Of a stretch of DNA of 33,748 nt, positions 7,620-23,248 are shown piece by piece; the first letter of the stretch is position 1, and each line of letters starts with the position of its first letter. The translations under genes and the position numbers were made by a program. The DNA comes from an uncultured Prevotellaceae bacterium (GTDB lineage: Bacteria; Bacteroidota; Bacteroidia; Bacteroidales; Bacteroidaceae). The notes beneath the pieces are model-generated. The model was not told the DNA's origin and made no database searches. It worked only from the letters and a program-made list of their open reading frames with translations. The stretch covers positions 1 to 33,748 of the forward strand of contig ONFE01000036.1 of assembly GCA_900316985.1 (NCBI GenBank). Reading direction: 5' to 3'.

Positions 7620-8767
7620 TCAGCCTCCTCCTCACAATCTATTCTTACTTTATCTATCAGCAACGTACTTCCGAGGGCACCCTCAAAATTAGCACCGTCA
7701 ATACTCGACGAGAAGCATACTGTCAGGTTATAACCGTTGCCATCCAACAAGTCGAGATCTACATCCTTGGTATATACGAAAGAAATCTCAAAAGGCGTCC
7801 ACTCATTTACAGGCTGCAGATTCTCCACCCGCGCCTTTGCCACGATGTACCGATTGGTGAGCACGTCATCACCGTAGAGAACAACTTCCTTTCCATTCTC
7901 GTCTTCATTGCGATAGAAGACAGCATAGATGTCACCCTTGTCAACACGTCCTTCCACATCTTTGTTCTGGGCATCCTTGAAAGGGCTGCCCGGTTTGTAC
8001 TGATAAAAGCCTGTCATTTTTATCGGCTTACGGTCGAATTTCACACCGAAGCGGGTAGATTTCAGTGGTTCCGTCGTGGCCACGGAGAGGTCGAACTCAC
8101 CAAGAAACAGGTTACCAGCAGCAATATATTTCTTAGCCATAGCACCAAAGACACCCGTAGAACAGGTAACCAGTTTCAAAGCCGAGCCCTCGTATCCGTT
8201 CTTCTCCACTGTTGTGGGGTACTTGTCAGGATCCGTTCCACCGCCGGAAAGGCCGAACCCAAGATTGCCATTGGCCCACGAGCGGGGCCATTCCTTACCA
8301 TCTTCATCCAATTCAAACCACTCGTAAAATGATCCGTACTTACGGTCTATGCAATAATTCTCGAAGTCAAACTTCAATATATCGCTCACCATTCGAGCTT
8401 GCTTACTGAATTCCACGGTATAGGTACGCTTATACTGGCCGTCCTCGGAAGTCACGGTGTAGGTCACAGGATTTGTAAAATCTTGTACAGAACCATTGGC
8501 CGGTTGAATCGTAGCACCATCCGTAATCTTAAACACAGGTGCGAGATTCTTCACATCAGCCGTACGGCGTACGTTAAACACCACCTTGTCACTGGTGTAT
8601 AGTACAGAGACCAATGTATCCTTTCCACTATAGAAAACAGAATTCAAATCATCCACATGGACATAGGCGGCTTCAATATCACACTCATCATTGAGTGGTT
8701 CATCCTTAAAGCACGAAGTGCACAAAAGACAACACAACAATAATAATAATTCTATCCTTTTACCCAT
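7616..8767 (-). CDS. PCMD-domain lipoprotein
   Basis: I start the gene at the ATG at 8767 (383 residues). From there the protein has a lipoprotein signal, MGKRIELLLLLCCLLCTSC, with the lipidated Cys at 19. The upstream ATG at 8818 would start inside the promoter. Residues about 25-120 form an Ig-like beta domain (ATIQPANGSVQDFTNPVTYTV region), and about 130-378 a PCMD domain ending STLLIDKVRIDCEEE. It is the first gene of the envelope operon, so a lipoprotein, a barrel and a secreted PCMD protein are made together. This suggests a surface complex. Function is unproven. Confidence 0.82.
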   Translation of the reverse strand: MGKRIELLLLLCCLLCTSCFKDEPLNDECDIEAAYVHVDDLNSVFYSGKDTLVSVLYTSDKVVFNVRRTADVKNLAPVFKITDGATIQPANGSVQDFTNPVTYTVTSEDGQYKRTYTVEFSKQARMVSDILKFDFENYCIDRKYGSFYEWFELDEDGKEWPRSWANGNLGFGLSGGGTDPDKYPTTVEKNGYEGSALKLVTCSTGVFGAMAKKYIAAGNLFLGEFDLSVATTEPLKSTRFGVKFDRKPIKMTGFYQYKPGSPFKDAQNKDVEGRVDKGDIYAVFYRNEDENGKEVVLYGDDVLTNRYIVAKARVENLQPVNEWTPFEISFVYTKDVDLDLLDGNGYNLTVCFSSSIDGANFEGALGSTLLIDKVRIDCEEEAE

Positions 8768-8785
8768 ATAATCAAAATTTCTCTG

Positions 8786-8819
8786 CAAAATTACACAAAA
8801 AAAAAGAGTTGTAGTCAAA
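8786..8819 (-). promoter_or_regulatory. Promoter of the PCMD envelope operon
   Basis: TAATTTTG (8793-8786, minus) matches TAnnTTTG, with TTTG at 8819-8816 (22-nt spacer, slightly long). Transcription would start close to 8779, about a dozen nt before the chosen ATG. Confidence 0.55.
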
Positions 8820-8852
8820 TTTAGTCAAAAAATTGATATTCAAGAACAAAAT

Positions 8853-8881
8853 ATCCCTGCCAACTTTACGCTGGCAGGGAT
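8853..8881 (-). terminator. Terminator after trpS
   Basis: A perfect 10-bp stem, ATCCCTGCCA (8853-8862) with TGGCAGGGAT (8872-8881), has a 9-nt loop. The minus-strand RNA continues AUUUUGUUCUU. It ends the long rpoBC-trpS transcript. Confidence 0.75.
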
Positions 8882-8910
8882 CGTCTTTATAAGAGAGACC
8901 CTCACTGTTA

Positions 8911-14399
<5,489 letters not shown>

Positions 14400-14442
14400 A
14401 TTTCAATTCTTAATTCTATATTTCTTAATTCCTGATTGAATT

Positions 14443-17400
14443 TTAGTCGAGGGTTACGCTAAGTCCGAGACCACGGAGTTCGTGGAGAAGCACATTGAGT
14501 GACTCCGGAATGCCAGGAGTAGGCATTGGCTCACCCTTCACAATGGCTTCATAAGCCTTGGAACGGCCTACCACATCGTCCGACTTGATGGTAAGGATTT
14601 CCTGGAGCACATGCGAAGCACCAAAGGCCTCGAGTGCCCAAACCTCCATCTCTCCAAAACGCTGGCCACCGAACTGGGCCTTACCGCCAAGAGGCTGTTG
14701 CGTGATGAGAGAGTACGGACCAATAGAACGAGCGTGCATCTTATCCTCAACCATGTGGCCGAGTTTCAAGAAGTAGGTGATACCTACCGTAGCGGGCTGG
14801 TCAAACTTCTCTCCGGTCTCACCGTCATAGAGGTGAGTAGAGCAAAGACGTGGCAGACCTGCCTTGTCAGTCCATTCCTGCAGATCTTCAAGATGGGCTC
14901 CATCGAAGATAGGAGTAGCAAATTTCACACCGAGACGCTTACCTGCAGCACCGAGAATGGCCTCGAAAATCTGGCCGAGGTTCATTCGTGAAGGTACGCC
15001 CAGCGGGTTCAGTACCAAGTCAACGGGACGTCCATCCTCCAGGAACGGCATATCTTCCTGACGTACCACCTTCGAAACGATACCCTTGTTACCATGACGG
15101 CCGGCGAGTTTGTCACCCACACCGATCTTACGTTTCTTGGCAACATAGACCTTTGCCATCTGCAGAATACCAGAAGGCAGTTCGTCACCAATAGTGATAG
15201 CAAACTTACGACGCTTATTCTCAGCATCAAGCAACTTGTACTTCTTAATGAAGTTGATAATAAGCTTCTGAATAAGTTCATTCGTATGCTCATCCTTGGT
15301 CCAGCCATTCGACTGGATGCCATCGTATTCAAGATTCTTCAGGGCGGCAATCGTGAACTTGGCACCTTTGGCGATGATCTCAGCACCAGTATAGTCTTTA
15401 ACACCCTCAGAGACCTTGCCCTTGGTCAGGGTCATCAGTTTGTCAACGAGGATATCCTTCAAATCGTTCACCTTTGCTTCATATTCCTCATCAATCTTGC
15501 CGAGGATAATCTTATCCTGTTTCTTCGACTCACGGGTCTTCACGGCACGAGAGAAGAGTTTCTTATCGATCACGACACCTGTCAGTGAGGGATTAGCCTT
15601 CAGAGAAGAGTCTTTCACATCGCCGGCCTTGTCACCGAAGATGGCACGAAGCAGTTTCTCTTCAGGAGAAGGATCACTCTCACCCTTAGGAGAAATCTTA
15701 CCGATGAGGATATCGCCGGGAACCACCGTAGCACCTACGCGAATAATACCGTTGTCGTCAAGGTCCTTGGTAGCCTCCTCACTGACATTAGGAATATCAG
15801 CAGTGAACTCTTCCATACCACGCTTGGTCTCACGAACGTCGAGTGAATACTCATCAACGTGAACAGAAGTCAGGATATCTTCACGGACAACGCGCTCGTT
15901 AAGCACGATTGCATCCTCATAGTTGTATCCTTTCCAAGGCATATAGGCCACAAGGAGGTTACGGCCCAGAGCCAATTCACCATTCTCGGTAGCATAACCT
16001 TCAGTAAGGATATCGCCGGCCTTCACGCGCTGACCCTTCTCACAGATAGGACGAAGGTCAACGACCATGTTCTGGTTGGTGCGGCGGAACTTAGGAATAC
16101 GATATTCCTTCAGAGCAGGCTCGAAGCTTACGAACTCCTCATCCTCCGTGCGGTCATAGAGGATACGGATGGTCGTAGCATCTACATATTCAATCACACC
16201 TTCACCTTCTGCGGTAATCATGGTGCGTGAATCCTCACAAACCTGCTTTTCAATACCGGTACCTACGATAGGTGCCTCATTGTGAAGCAGAGGAACAGCC
16301 TGACGCATCATGTTTGATCCCATCAGTGCACGGTGAGCATCATCGTGCTCCAAGAAAGGAATCAGACCTGCTGCAATAGAGGCAATCTGCTGGGGAGCCA
16401 CGTCCATAAGATCAACATCAGAGGGAGGCACCACGGGGAAGTCAGCATCCTGACGGCATTTTACGACCTTGCGGATGAAGGTGCCGTCATCATTCAACGG
16501 CGCATTACCCTGACCGATGATATGATCCTGCTCTTCCTCAGCGGTGAGATAGACCACATCCTCGTTCTTCAGGTCAACGACACCGTTCTCGACCTTACGG
16601 TAAGGTGTCTCAATGAATCCCAGTTCATTGATCTTTGCATAGACACAAAGAGATGAAATCAGACCGATATTAGGTCCTTCAGGACTTTCAATCGGGCACA
16701 GACGTCCATAGTGGGTATAGTGTACGTCACGAACCTCAAAGCCAGCGCGCTCACGAGACAGACCTCCAGGACCCAGAGCAGAGAGACGACGCTTATGCGT
16801 AACCTCTGCCAGCGGGTTGGTCTGATCCATGAACTGGCTCAACGGGTTTGTACCGAAGAATGAGTTGATGACGCTTGAAATGGTCTTTGCATTGATCAGG
16901 TCGGTTGCATAGAAAGTCTCACTGTCGCGAACATTCATACGCTCACGAATCGTGCGGCTCATACGGGCCAGACCAATAGAGAACTGATTGCTCAACTGTT
17001 CACCAACGGTACGCACACGGCGGTTCGACAGGTGGTCGATATCGTCAACAGTAGCGTTACTGTTCACCAGGTCAATCAGATATTTAATAATCGAAATAAT
17101 GTCTTCCTTGGTCAGAATACGGACATCCATATCCGTTTCAAGACCGAGTTTCTTGTTGATACGGTAACGGCCCACATCACCAAGGTCATAACGCTTGTCA
17201 GAGAAGAACAAGTTCTGGATGACTTCACGTGCACTGGCATCATCGGCAGGATCAGCATTACGCAACTGACGATAGATGTAGAGCACAGCTTCTTTCTCTG
17301 AGTTGGAGGGGTCCTTGGCCAAAGTGTTGAAGATGATGGCATACTTGGAAGCAGCCTCTGCATCCTTATGCACAAGGATGGTAGAAGCACCACTCTCAAG

Positions 17401-18255
17401 AATCTCGTCAACATTGTCTTTGGTAATTTCCGTCTCACGCTCCATGATCACCTCATTTCGCTCAATGGAAACCACCTCACCGGTATCTTCATCGACAAAG
17501 TCCTCGTTCCAGCTCTTCAGCACACGGGCTGCCAGATTGCGGCCAATCATCTCCTTCATGTTCTTCTTGTTCACCTTCACTTCCTCTGCAAGGTCAAAAA
17601 TCTGAAGGATGTCCTTATCAGCCTCGAAGCCGATGGCACGCAACAGTGTGGTAACGGGCAACTTCTTCTTTCGGTCGATGTAAGCATACATCACATTGTT
17701 GATGTCGGTAGCAAACTCAATCCAAGAACCCTTGAAAGGAATGATACGGGCACTGTAAAGCACGGTACCATTGGCATGCACGCCCTGACCGAAGAACACA
17801 CCGGGTGAACGGTGCAGCTGGGAAACGACCACACGCTCGGCACCATTAATAATAAATGTACCGTTATCAGTCATATAGGGAATGGTGCCCAGGAACACAT
17901 CCTGAATAGAAGTGGGGAACTCCTCGTGTTCAGGGTCTGTGCAGTAGAGTTTCATCTTGGCCTTCAGGGGTACGCTATAAGTCAGGCCACGCTCCAGACA
18001 CTCGTCAATCGTGTAGCGGGGCGGGTCGATAAAGTAATCCAAGAACTCAAGAACGAAATTATTACGTGTGTCGGTGATAGGGAAGTTCTCTGAGAACACC
18101 TTATACAAGCCGTCATTCTTGCGTTCCTCAGGCGGAGTGTCCAACTGCAAGAAGTCGCGGAACGACTTTAACTGCACATCGAGGAAATCCGGATAGGGCA
18201 TCGGATTCTTCACGCTGGCAAAGTTTACTCTGTTATCAACAATTTTTGAAGCCAT
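14443..18255 (-). CDS. rpoB: DNA-directed RNA polymerase subunit beta
   Basis: The product has 1270 residues, full length for a Bacteroidetes beta subunit. The rifampicin pocket reads [20 protein letters not shown] followed by [18 protein letters not shown]; the Asp, His and Ser positions where resistance changes usually occur are wild type. The C-terminal region has [21 protein letters not shown]. Two terminator-like hairpins lie in the 148-nt spacer from rplL, implying that rpoBC expression is tuned separately from the ribosomal proteins. Confidence 0.98.
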   Translation of the reverse strand: MASKIVDNRVNFASVKNPMPYPDFLDVQLKSFRDFLQLDTPPEERKNDGLYKVFSENFPITDTRNNFVLEFLDYFIDPPRYTIDECLERGLTYSVPLKAKMKLYCTDPEHEEFPTSIQDVFLGTIPYMTDNGTFIINGAERVVVSQLHRSPGVFFGQGVHANGTVLYSARIIPFKGSWIEFATDINNVMYAYIDRKKKLPVTTLLRAIGFEADKDILQIFDLAEEVKVNKKNMKEMIGRNLAARVLKSWNEDFVDEDTGEVVSIERNEVIMERETEITKDNVDEILESGASTILVHKDAEAASKYAIIFNTLAKDPSNSEKEAVLYIYRQLRNADPADDASAREVIQNLFFSDKRYDLGDVGRYRINKKLGLETDMDVRILTKEDIISIIKYLIDLVNSNATVDDIDHLSNRRVRTVGEQLSNQFSIGLARMSRTIRERMNVRDSETFYATDLINAKTISSVINSFFGTNPLSQFMDQTNPLAEVTHKRRLSALGPGGLSRERAGFEVRDVHYTHYGRLCPIESPEGPNIGLISSLCVYAKINELGFIETPYRKVENGVVDLKNEDVVYLTAEEEQDHIIGQGNAPLNDDGTFIRKVVKCRQDADFPVVPPSDVDLMDVAPQQIASIAAGLIPFLEHDDAHRALMGSNMMRQAVPLLHNEAPIVGTGIEKQVCEDSRTMITAEGEGVIEYVDATTIRILYDRTEDEEFVSFEPALKEYRIPKFRRTNQNMVVDLRPICEKGQRVKAGDILTEGYATENGELALGRNLLVAYMPWKGYNYEDAIVLNERVVREDILTSVHVDEYSLDVRETKRGMEEFTADIPNVSEEATKDLDDNGIIRVGATVVPGDILIGKISPKGESDPSPEEKLLRAIFGDKAGDVKDSSLKANPSLTGVVIDKKLFSRAVKTRESKKQDKIILGKIDEEYEAKVNDLKDILVDKLMTLTKGKVSEGVKDYTGAEIIAKGAKFTIAALKNLEYDGIQSNGWTKDEHTNELIQKLIINFIKKYKLLDAENKRRKFAITIGDELPSGILQMAKVYVAKKRKIGVGDKLAGRHGNKGIVSKVVRQEDMPFLEDGRPVDLVLNPLGVPSRMNLGQIFEAILGAAGKRLGVKFATPIFDGAHLEDLQEWTDKAGLPRLCSTHLYDGETGEKFDQPATVGITYFLKLGHMVEDKMHARSIGPYSLITQQPLGGKAQFGGQRFGEMEVWALEAFGASHVLQEILTIKSDDVVGRSKAYEAIVKGEPMPTPGIPESLNVLLHELRGLGLSVTLD

Positions 18256-18280
18256 CTATTATAAATAATGTTTGGTTTTG

Positions 18281-18322
18281 AAAAAAATCCGGCGTTACCG
18301 GAGATTCCGGATTTTCCGGAAT
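18281..18322 (-). promoter_or_regulatory. Candidate attenuator just upstream of rpoB
   Basis: Four CCGG blocks can form alternative helices. In the minus-strand RNA, AUUCCGGA (18322-18315) pairs with UCCGGAAU (18311-18304), loop AAA. Alternatively AAAAUCCGG (antisense of 18307-18315) pairs with CCGGAUUUU (antisense of 18284-18292), which runs into seven U. The two helices share 18307-18311, so they exclude each other, as antiterminator and terminator. A shorter 5-bp terminator (UCCGG/CCGGA) is also possible. Confidence 0.55.
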
Positions 18323-18340
18323 TTCTGTCATTTAGACAAG

Positions 18341-18377
18341 AAAAGGTTAAGACCCCCCTACCTAGGAGATCTTAACC
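18341..18377 (-). terminator. Terminator/attenuator after rplL
   Basis: GGTTAAGA (18345-18352) pairs with TCTTAACC (18370-18377), with a 17-nt loop. The minus-strand RNA continues UUUUCUUGU. Because rpoB follows, termination must be partial. Confidence 0.7.
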
Positions 18378-18403
18378 CATATTTTCTGAAAAGTAAGCTC
18401 GAA

Positions 18404-18784
18404 TTACTTCAGCTCAACCTTAGCACCGGCCTCTTCAATAGCCTTCTTCAGGTTCTCAGCCTCGTCCTTAGAGAGACCTTCCTTCAGAGTTGAAGGAGCA
18501 CCGTCAACGAGATCCTTAGCTTCCTTCAGGCCGAGACCACAAGCCTCCTTAACAGCCTTTACAACCTGCAGTTTAGCAGCACCGACTTCAGCGAGAACAA
18601 CATCAAAAGATGTCTTTTCCTCAGCGGCCTCGGCTGCACCACCAGCAGCAGGACCTGCAGCTACTGCAACGGCTGCAGCAGCAGGCTCAATTCCGTACTC
18701 GTCCTTCAGGACTGTTGCCAACTCGTTTACTTCTTTCACTGTGAGGTTAACCAACTCCTCAGCAATAGCTTTAATATCTGCCAT
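18404..18784 (-). CDS. rplL: 50S ribosomal protein L7/L12
   Basis: The product has 126 residues. An N-terminal dimerisation helix region ([22 protein letters not shown]) is joined by an Ala-rich hinge (about 35-56) to the C-terminal domain containing [20 protein letters not shown] and [21 protein letters not shown]12 forms the stalk that recruits and stimulates translational GTPases such as EF-G and EF-Tu, both encoded in this window. It lies 56 nt after rplJ. Confidence 0.97.
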   Translation of the reverse strand: MADIKAIAEELVNLTVKEVNELATVLKDEYGIEPAAAAVAVAAGPAAGGAAEAAEEKTSFDVVLAEVGAAKLQVVKAVKEACGLGLKEAKDLVDGAPSTLKEGLSKDEAENLKKAIEEAGAKVELK

Positions 18785-18840
18785 TTTATTTAAAAATTTA
18801 ATTGTTTTTAATGTTAAATGTAATTATTTTGAGCGTTTTT

Positions 18841-19359
18841 TTACTCAGGACGCTCGCCTAAGGTCTTCAGCACGCCATGGATAGTCTGGCCACCTGACTG
18901 CAGAGCAGAGATAACGTTCTTGGCAGGCGACTGCAGCAATGCCACGATGTCTGCGATAACTTCGTTCTTGCTCTTGATAGAAGAGAGTTCCTCCAGCTTG
19001 TCGGCACCTACATAGATACCTTCCTCGGCATAAGCAGCCTTGAGTGCGGGGATACCAGCCTTCTTGTATTCCTTCAGCATCTTGGCGGGAACATTTGCTG
19101 TCTGTGTAAACATAACAGCGGTGCTACCCTTCAGTGTGCTGTAGAGAGGTTCAAAATCAATCTCCGAAGCCTCGAAAGCCTTGTGGAGAAGTTTGTTCTT
19201 CACAACGACCATCTTGATTTCGTTCTTGAAGCACTTACGGCGCAAATCACTGGTCTGCTTCGCATCCAATCCGGTAACATCTACCAGATAGAAATGAGGA
19301 AACTCCTTCAGTTTCTCGCCCAAGTCAACAATAATAGTATCTTTTACTTCCTTTTTCAT
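18841..19359 (-). CDS. rplJ: 50S ribosomal protein L10
   Basis: The 172-residue protein starts MKKEVKDTIIVDLGEKLKEF, has the KNEIKMVVVKNKLLHKAFE segment and ends in the helix that binds L12 dimers. It anchors the stalk to 23S rRNA. Only 21 nt separate it from rplA, so an E. coli-style L10 leader of over 100 nt cannot fit in the spacer; any autoregulatory site would have to lie inside rplA. Confidence 0.96.
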   Translation of the reverse strand: MKKEVKDTIIVDLGEKLKEFPHFYLVDVTGLDAKQTSDLRRKCFKNEIKMVVVKNKLLHKAFEASEIDFEPLYSTLKGSTAVMFTQTANVPAKMLKEYKKAGIPALKAAYAEEGIYVGADKLEELSSIKSKNEVIADIVALLQSPAKNVISALQSGGQTIHGVLKTLGERPE

Positions 19360-19380
19360 TGCTTTCTGTGAATTTTAGAG

Positions 19381-20070
19381 TTACTCAACTGTCTTAGGAT
19401 CAACTTTGATACCCTTACTCATAGTGCTAGAAAGATAGATACTCTTGATATATGTACCCTTAGCAGCAGCAGGCTTCAACTTGATAACGGTATTGATGAA
19501 TTCCTTAGCATTTCCGTAGATCTGCTCTGAAGTCATAGTCACCTTACCGATTGAGGTGTGGATAATACCAGCCTTGTCAACCTTAAAGTCAATCTTACCC
19601 TGCTTTACTTCCTTAACTGCCTTAGCAACATCCATAGTTACAGTGCCACTCTTGGGGTTAGGCATCAGGCCACGAGGACCGAGAATACGGCCCAAAGGAC
19701 CAAGTTTACCCATACAAGAAGGCATTGTGATAATCACATCAACATCTGTCCAACCGCTCTTGATCTTGTCGATATATTCGTCGAGACCTACATAGTCAGC
19801 ACCTGCTTCTGTAGCAGCAGCTTCCTGATCAGGAGTGCAGAGAGCCAACACACGTGTAACCTTACCAGTTCCGTTCGGAAGCGATACAACGCCACGAACC
19901 ATCTGGTTAGCCTTACGTGGGTCAACGCCCAAGCGTACATCGATATCAACGGATGCCTCAAACTTGGTGGTAGTAATCTCCTTCACCAACTGAGCAGCCT
20001 CCGTTAAAGAGTATGCTTTCCCTGCTTCAATCTTCTCAGCAACTGCCTTCTGATTCTTTGTCAGTTTCAT
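19381..20070 (-). CDS. rplA: 50S ribosomal protein L1
   Basis: The product has 229 residues, the normal L1 length. Conserved parts are [20 protein letters not shown], the [17 protein letters not shown] loop and the C-terminal [22 protein letters not shown]1 forms the mobile stalk at the ribosomal E site and in many bacteria represses its own rplK-rplA mRNA. It follows rplK by 25 nt. Confidence 0.97.
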   Translation of the reverse strand: MKLTKNQKAVAEKIEAGKAYSLTEAAQLVKEITTTKFEASVDIDVRLGVDPRKANQMVRGVVSLPNGTGKVTRVLALCTPDQEAAATEAGADYVGLDEYIDKIKSGWTDVDVIITMPSCMGKLGPLGRILGPRGLMPNPKSGTVTMDVAKAVKEVKQGKIDFKVDKAGIIHTSIGKVTMTSEQIYGNAKEFINTVIKLKPAAAKGTYIKSIYLSSTMSKGIKVDPKTVE

Positions 20071-20095
20071 TTTTCTTAAAAATTGAAGTTATAAA

Positions 20096-20536
20096 TTATT
20101 TTCCAGGGAAGTCCCCTTTTACAGTGATACCCATACTACGAGCCGTACCGGCAACGAGTTTCATGGCACTCTCTACGGTGAAGCAGTTCAGGTCAGCCAT
20201 CTTATCCTCAGCAATAGCACGAACCTGATCCCAGGTCACGCTGGCTACTTTCTTACGGTTAGGCTCAGAACTACCGCCCTTTGCCTTGGCTGCCTCCAGC
20301 AACTGCACAGCAGCAGGAGAAGTCTTGATCTCGAAGCTATATGACTTGTCAGTGTAGTAAGTGATAACGACGGGTAATACCTTACCAGCCTTATCCTGGG
20401 TTCTGGCGTTGAACTCTTTGCAGAATCCCATAATATTAATACCCTTAGAACCCAAAGCAGGACCTACGGGAGGTGAAGGATTCGCAGCGCCACCTTTAAT
20501 CTGCAATTTGATTAATCCAGCAACTTCTTTAGCCAT
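20096..20536 (-). CDS. rplK: 50S ribosomal protein L11
   Basis: The product has 146 residues. The N-terminal domain has [20 protein letters not shown] and [20 protein letters not shown], and the C-terminal RNA-binding domain has the [18 protein letters not shown] helix. L11 binds the GTPase-associated centre of 23S rRNA and is needed for stringent-response signalling. It is placed 65 nt after nusG in the usual nusG-rplK order. Confidence 0.97.
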   Translation of the reverse strand: MAKEVAGLIKLQIKGGAANPSPPVGPALGSKGINIMGFCKEFNARTQDKAGKVLPVVITYYTDKSYSFEIKTSPAAVQLLEAAKAKGGSSEPNRKKVASVTWDQVRAIAEDKMADLNCFTVESAMKLVAGTARSMGITVKGDFPGK

Positions 20537-20601
20537 TTCTTCTGTTAATAATTAAATATTTGAAAATATAAAAGAACGAACTCACATCCGTAACAATGTG
20601 G

Positions 20602-21144
20602 TCACTCTTTTGCAACTTGCATAAAACCTAACTCCAAAGGAGTCTTTCTTCCGAAAATCTTGACCATCACCTTCAACTTGTGTTTCTCGGCATTCACCTC
20701 TTCGATGACACCACTGAAACCGCTGAAAGGACCATCCGTTACCTTCACTGTCTCGTCCACCATGTATGGGATGTTCACATCCTCAACCAACTCGGTTTCC
20801 TCAACAGTACCCAGCAAACGGTTTACGTCAGCCTGACGCACGGGCGTCGGATTATCCAAACCGCCAAGAAATCCCAAAACATTTGGCATAAAGCGCAATG
20901 TGTGTGCCACATCACCAACCAGCTGCGCCTCAACAAGAACATAGCCGGGGAGAGAAATTTTCTCCTTAACCACACGCTTGCCATTACGCAAGGAAGCATG
21001 CTTCTCCATCGGTATCAGCACCTGAGAAACATATTGCTGGAGGAGTGGGTTATGCTTAATCTCAGCCTCGATGTATTCTTTCACCTTGGCTTCCTTGCCG
21101 CTAACCGCACGCAACACATACCATTTTTTACCTGTTTCAGTCAT
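20602..21144 (-). CDS. nusG: Transcription termination/antitermination factor NusG
   Basis: The product has 180 residues. The NGN domain is at the N-terminus ([20 protein letters not shown]), and the KOW domain near residue 125 carries [20 protein letters not shown]. NusG binds RNA polymerase through the beta' clamp and modulates pausing and Rho action. The gene follows secE by 13 nt, the standard secE-nusG pair. Confidence 0.96.
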   Translation of the reverse strand: MTETGKKWYVLRAVSGKEAKVKEYIEAEIKHNPLLQQYVSQVLIPMEKHASLRNGKRVVKEKISLPGYVLVEAQLVGDVAHTLRFMPNVLGFLGGLDNPTPVRQADVNRLLGTVEETELVEDVNIPYMVDETVKVTDGPFSGFSGVIEEVNAEKHKLKVMVKIFGRKTPLELGFMQVAKE

Positions 21145-21157
21145 TTCTTCCTAACGA

Positions 21158-21349
21158 TCAGCTTGGATAAACTAATTGCATAACGTTCTGGAACACGAAA
21201 TCCATAATGAACACCACAAGAGCAATGATAAGGGAAGCAGATAATACAACCATTGCACTGTGAGTAAGTTCGGCACGTGTGGGCCAAGTAGTCTTATGCG
21301 CAAGTTCGTTATAACAAGCCTTGCAATAATTTACAAACTTTTTGAACAT
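21158..21349 (-). CDS. secE: Preprotein translocase subunit SecE
   Basis: The chosen ATG at 21349 gives 63 residues, MFKKFVNYCKACYNELAHKT onward. The longer open frame to 21472 runs backwards through the tRNA-Trp gene and is not real. The amphipathic N-terminal helix carries the SecE motif ELAHKTTWPTRAEL, and a single membrane span follows (MVVLSASLIIALVVFIMDFV). SecE clamps SecY in the inner membrane. It starts 17 nt after the 3' end of tRNA-Trp, so the tRNA must be processed out of a joint transcript. Confidence 0.94.
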   Translation of the reverse strand: MFKKFVNYCKACYNELAHKTTWPTRAELTHSAMVVLSASLIIALVVFIMDFVFQNVMQLVYPS

Positions 21350-21366
21350 ATTATCTTCTGAATTAG

Positions 21367-21439
21367 CACGGGAAGGAGGACTCGAACCCACGACCCTCGG
21401 TTTTGGAGACCGATGCTCTACCAACTGAGCTATTCCCGT
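21367..21439 (-). tRNA. tRNA-Trp (CCA anticodon)
   Basis: The 73-nt cloverleaf has acceptor pairs ACGGGAA/TTCCCGT, the D-arm GCTCAGTTGGTAGAGC, anticodon loop CTCCAAA (CCA) and T-arm with TTCGAGT. CCA at the 3' end is not encoded. It lies between tuf and secE, as in many bacteria. Confidence 0.96.
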
Positions 21440-21444
21440 ATAGA

Positions 21445-21469
21445 AGCCCCCGCCCAAAGAACGGGGGCT
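21445..21469 (-). terminator. GC-rich hairpin after tuf
   Basis: AGCCCCCG (21445-21452) pairs with CGGGGGCT (21462-21469) around a 9-nt loop. Only UUCUAU follows before the tRNA-Trp 5' end, five nt away. It may attenuate transcription or mark a processing point. Confidence 0.55.
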
Positions 21470-21476
21470 CATTTTA

Positions 21477-21509
21477 TCTAGTATTACTAGATGTTCTAGA
21501 ATGTCTAGA
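21477..21509 (-). repeat. Two tandem CTAG triloop hairpins after tuf
   Basis: TCTAGT/ACTAGA (21477-21491, 3-nt loop) and TCTAGA/TCTAGA (21495-21509, 3-nt loop) are perfect 6-bp inverted repeats lying 13 nt downstream of the tuf stop. Four CTAG tetramers fall within 31 bp. Confidence 0.6.
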
Positions 21510-21522
21510 GAAGTCTGGAGGA

Positions 21523-22707
21523 TTAGTCCTCGTAAACCTCTGTGATCTGACCAGAACCAACGGTGCGGCCACCTTCACGGATAGCGAAACGCAGACCTGG
21601 GTTCAGAGCAACGGCGTAGATCAGTTCAACCTGAATCTCAACGTTATCACCAGGCATTACCATTTCAACTCCCTCAGGAAGAGTGATTTCACCGGTGCAG
21701 TCCATGGTGCGGAGATAGAACTGAGGACGATACTTGTTGCCGAACGGAGTGTGACGGCCACCCTCTTCCTTCTTCAGCACATAGATAGAAGCCTTGAAGC
21801 GCTTGAAGGGCTTGATCTGTCCGGGATGGCAGAGTACCATACCACGCTTGATCTCGTTCTTATCGATACCACGGAGCAGCAGACCAACGTTATCACCAGC
21901 CTGACCCTCGTCAAGAATCTTACGGAACATCTCAACGCCAGTAACAACTGACTTCTTATCCTCACCGAGACCGAGCAGCTCAACCTCGTCACCTACGTGG
22001 ATAACACCAGTCTCGATACGACCAGTAGCAACAGTACCACGACCAGTGATAGAGAATACGTCCTCAACAGGCATCAAGAAAGGTTTGTCGGTAGCGCGAG
22101 GAGGCTCCTGGATCCACTCATCACAAGTGTTCATCAGCTCCATAACCTTCTGCTCCCACTTCTCAACACCATTCAGTGCACCAAGGGCAGAACCGCGGAT
22201 GATAGGAGTATCATCCTCGAACTCATACTGAGCGAGAATCTCCTGAACCTCCATCTCAACGAGCTCCAGCATCTCCTCGTCCTCAACCATATCACACTTG
22301 TTCAGGAACACCACCAGACGGGGAACGTTCACCTGACGAGCGAGCAGGACGTGCTCACGGGTCTGAGGCATAGGACCGTCAGTAGCAGCAACAACGAGAA
22401 TAGCACCGTCCATCTGAGCAGCACCAGTTACCATGTTCTTCACATAGTCGGCGTGTCCTGGGCAGTCAACGTGAGCGTAGTGACGCTTAGCGGTCTCGTA
22501 CTCAACGTGAGCGGTGTTAATAGTGATACCGCGCTCCTTCTCCTCAGGAGCGTTGTCAATCTGGTCGAAAGACTTCACCTCAGAAAGACCCTGCTTAGCC
22601 AGTACGGTGGTGATGGCAGCGGTCAGAGTAGTCTTACCATGGTCAACGTGACCGATAGTACCAATGTTTACGTGCGGTTTGGTGCGCACAAATTGCTCTT
22701 TAGCCAT
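21523..22707 (-). CDS. tuf: Elongation factor Tu
   Basis: The 394-residue protein starts [21 protein letters not shown]1 is GHVDHGKT, G2 lies in [15 protein letters not shown]3 is DCPGH, and G4 is NKCD. EF-Tu delivers aminoacyl-tRNA to the ribosome. The C-terminal [16 protein letters not shown] segment, where kirromycin-type resistance changes occur, is unaltered. It is the only tuf in the window and sits directly behind four tRNA genes, 79 nt after tRNA-Thr(GGU), with no promoter of its own visible. Confidence 0.98.
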   Translation of the reverse strand: MAKEQFVRTKPHVNIGTIGHVDHGKTTLTAAITTVLAKQGLSEVKSFDQIDNAPEEKERGITINTAHVEYETAKRHYAHVDCPGHADYVKNMVTGAAQMDGAILVVAATDGPMPQTREHVLLARQVNVPRLVVFLNKCDMVEDEEMLELVEMEVQEILAQYEFEDDTPIIRGSALGALNGVEKWEQKVMELMNTCDEWIQEPPRATDKPFLMPVEDVFSITGRGTVATGRIETGVIHVGDEVELLGLGEDKKSVVTGVEMFRKILDEGQAGDNVGLLLRGIDKNEIKRGMVLCHPGQIKPFKRFKASIYVLKKEEGGRHTPFGNKYRPQFYLRTMDCTGEITLPEGVEMVMPGDNVEIQVELIYAVALNPGLRFAIREGGRTVGSGQITEVYED

Positions 22708-22786
22708 AGCTTGAATTGTTTATTTAAATAAATTAATAATCGTGTTATTTCTGCTTCACACAATATACAATTATATTCAGCAGAAG

Positions 22787-22858
<72 letters not shown>

Positions 22859-22873
22859 AGCGTTGTTTATTAG

Positions 22874-22946
22874 AGCGGAAAACGGGGCTCAAACCCGCGA
22901 CCCCCAGCTTGGAAGGCTAGTGCTCTATCAACTGAGCTATTTCCGC
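22874..22946 (-). tRNA. tRNA-Gly (UCC anticodon)
   Basis: The 73-nt cloverleaf has acceptor pairs GCGGAAA/TTTCCGC, and anticodon stem CTAGC/GCTGG around the loop CTTCCAA (TCC). CCA is not encoded. Confidence 0.95.
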
Positions 22947-22999
22947 AAGTTTGTTAGTCCGACCAACGCGAACAGTCCGCAACTAAACTTCTACTGAAG

Positions 23000-23082
23000 T
23001 GGGTGGAGATGGATTCGAACCACCGAAGGTAAAAACCAGCAGATTTACAGTCTGCCCCATTTGGCCACTCTGGTATCCACCC
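23000..23082 (-). tRNA. tRNA-Tyr (GUA anticodon)
   Basis: The 83-nt type II tRNA has acceptor pairs GGGTGGA/TCCACCC, loop CTGTAAA (GTA), a long variable arm and the T-loop TTCGAAT. CCA is not encoded. Confidence 0.95.
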
Positions 23083-23116
23083 GTGTTTTTCAAACGTTCC
23101 TTCCCGTTCGTTGGAG

Positions 23117-23190
23117 AGCCTCTTGTCGGATTCGAACCAACGACCCCGAGATTACAAATCACGTGCTCTGGCCAACTGAGCTAAAGAGGC
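23117..23190 (-). tRNA. tRNA-Thr (UGU anticodon)
   Basis: The 74-nt cloverleaf has acceptor pairs GCCTCTT/AAGAGGC and loop TTTGTAA (TGT). The anticodon stem CGTGA/TCTCG has one U-U mismatch. CCA is not encoded. It is the first gene after the promoter at 23244-23274. Confidence 0.94.
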
Positions 23191-23194
23191 AAAT

Positions 23195-23248
23195 CTTTGC
23201 AGCCGCTGAGGCGCTTGATTCAGGACGTTCTCTAAAACGGCTGCAAAG
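23195..23248. repeat. Inverted repeat over the tRNA-tuf start region
   Basis: CTTTGCAGCCG (23195-23205) and CGGCTGCAAAG (23238-23248) form a perfect 11-bp inverted repeat. The right copy includes part of the -7 box. It may be an operator-like site or may form a short hairpin at the 5' end of the tRNA precursor. Confidence 0.55.

Noticed and set aside
21350-21472. N-terminal extension of secE
   Set aside because: It would translate through the tRNA-Trp gene; the ATG at 21349 starts a normal SecE.
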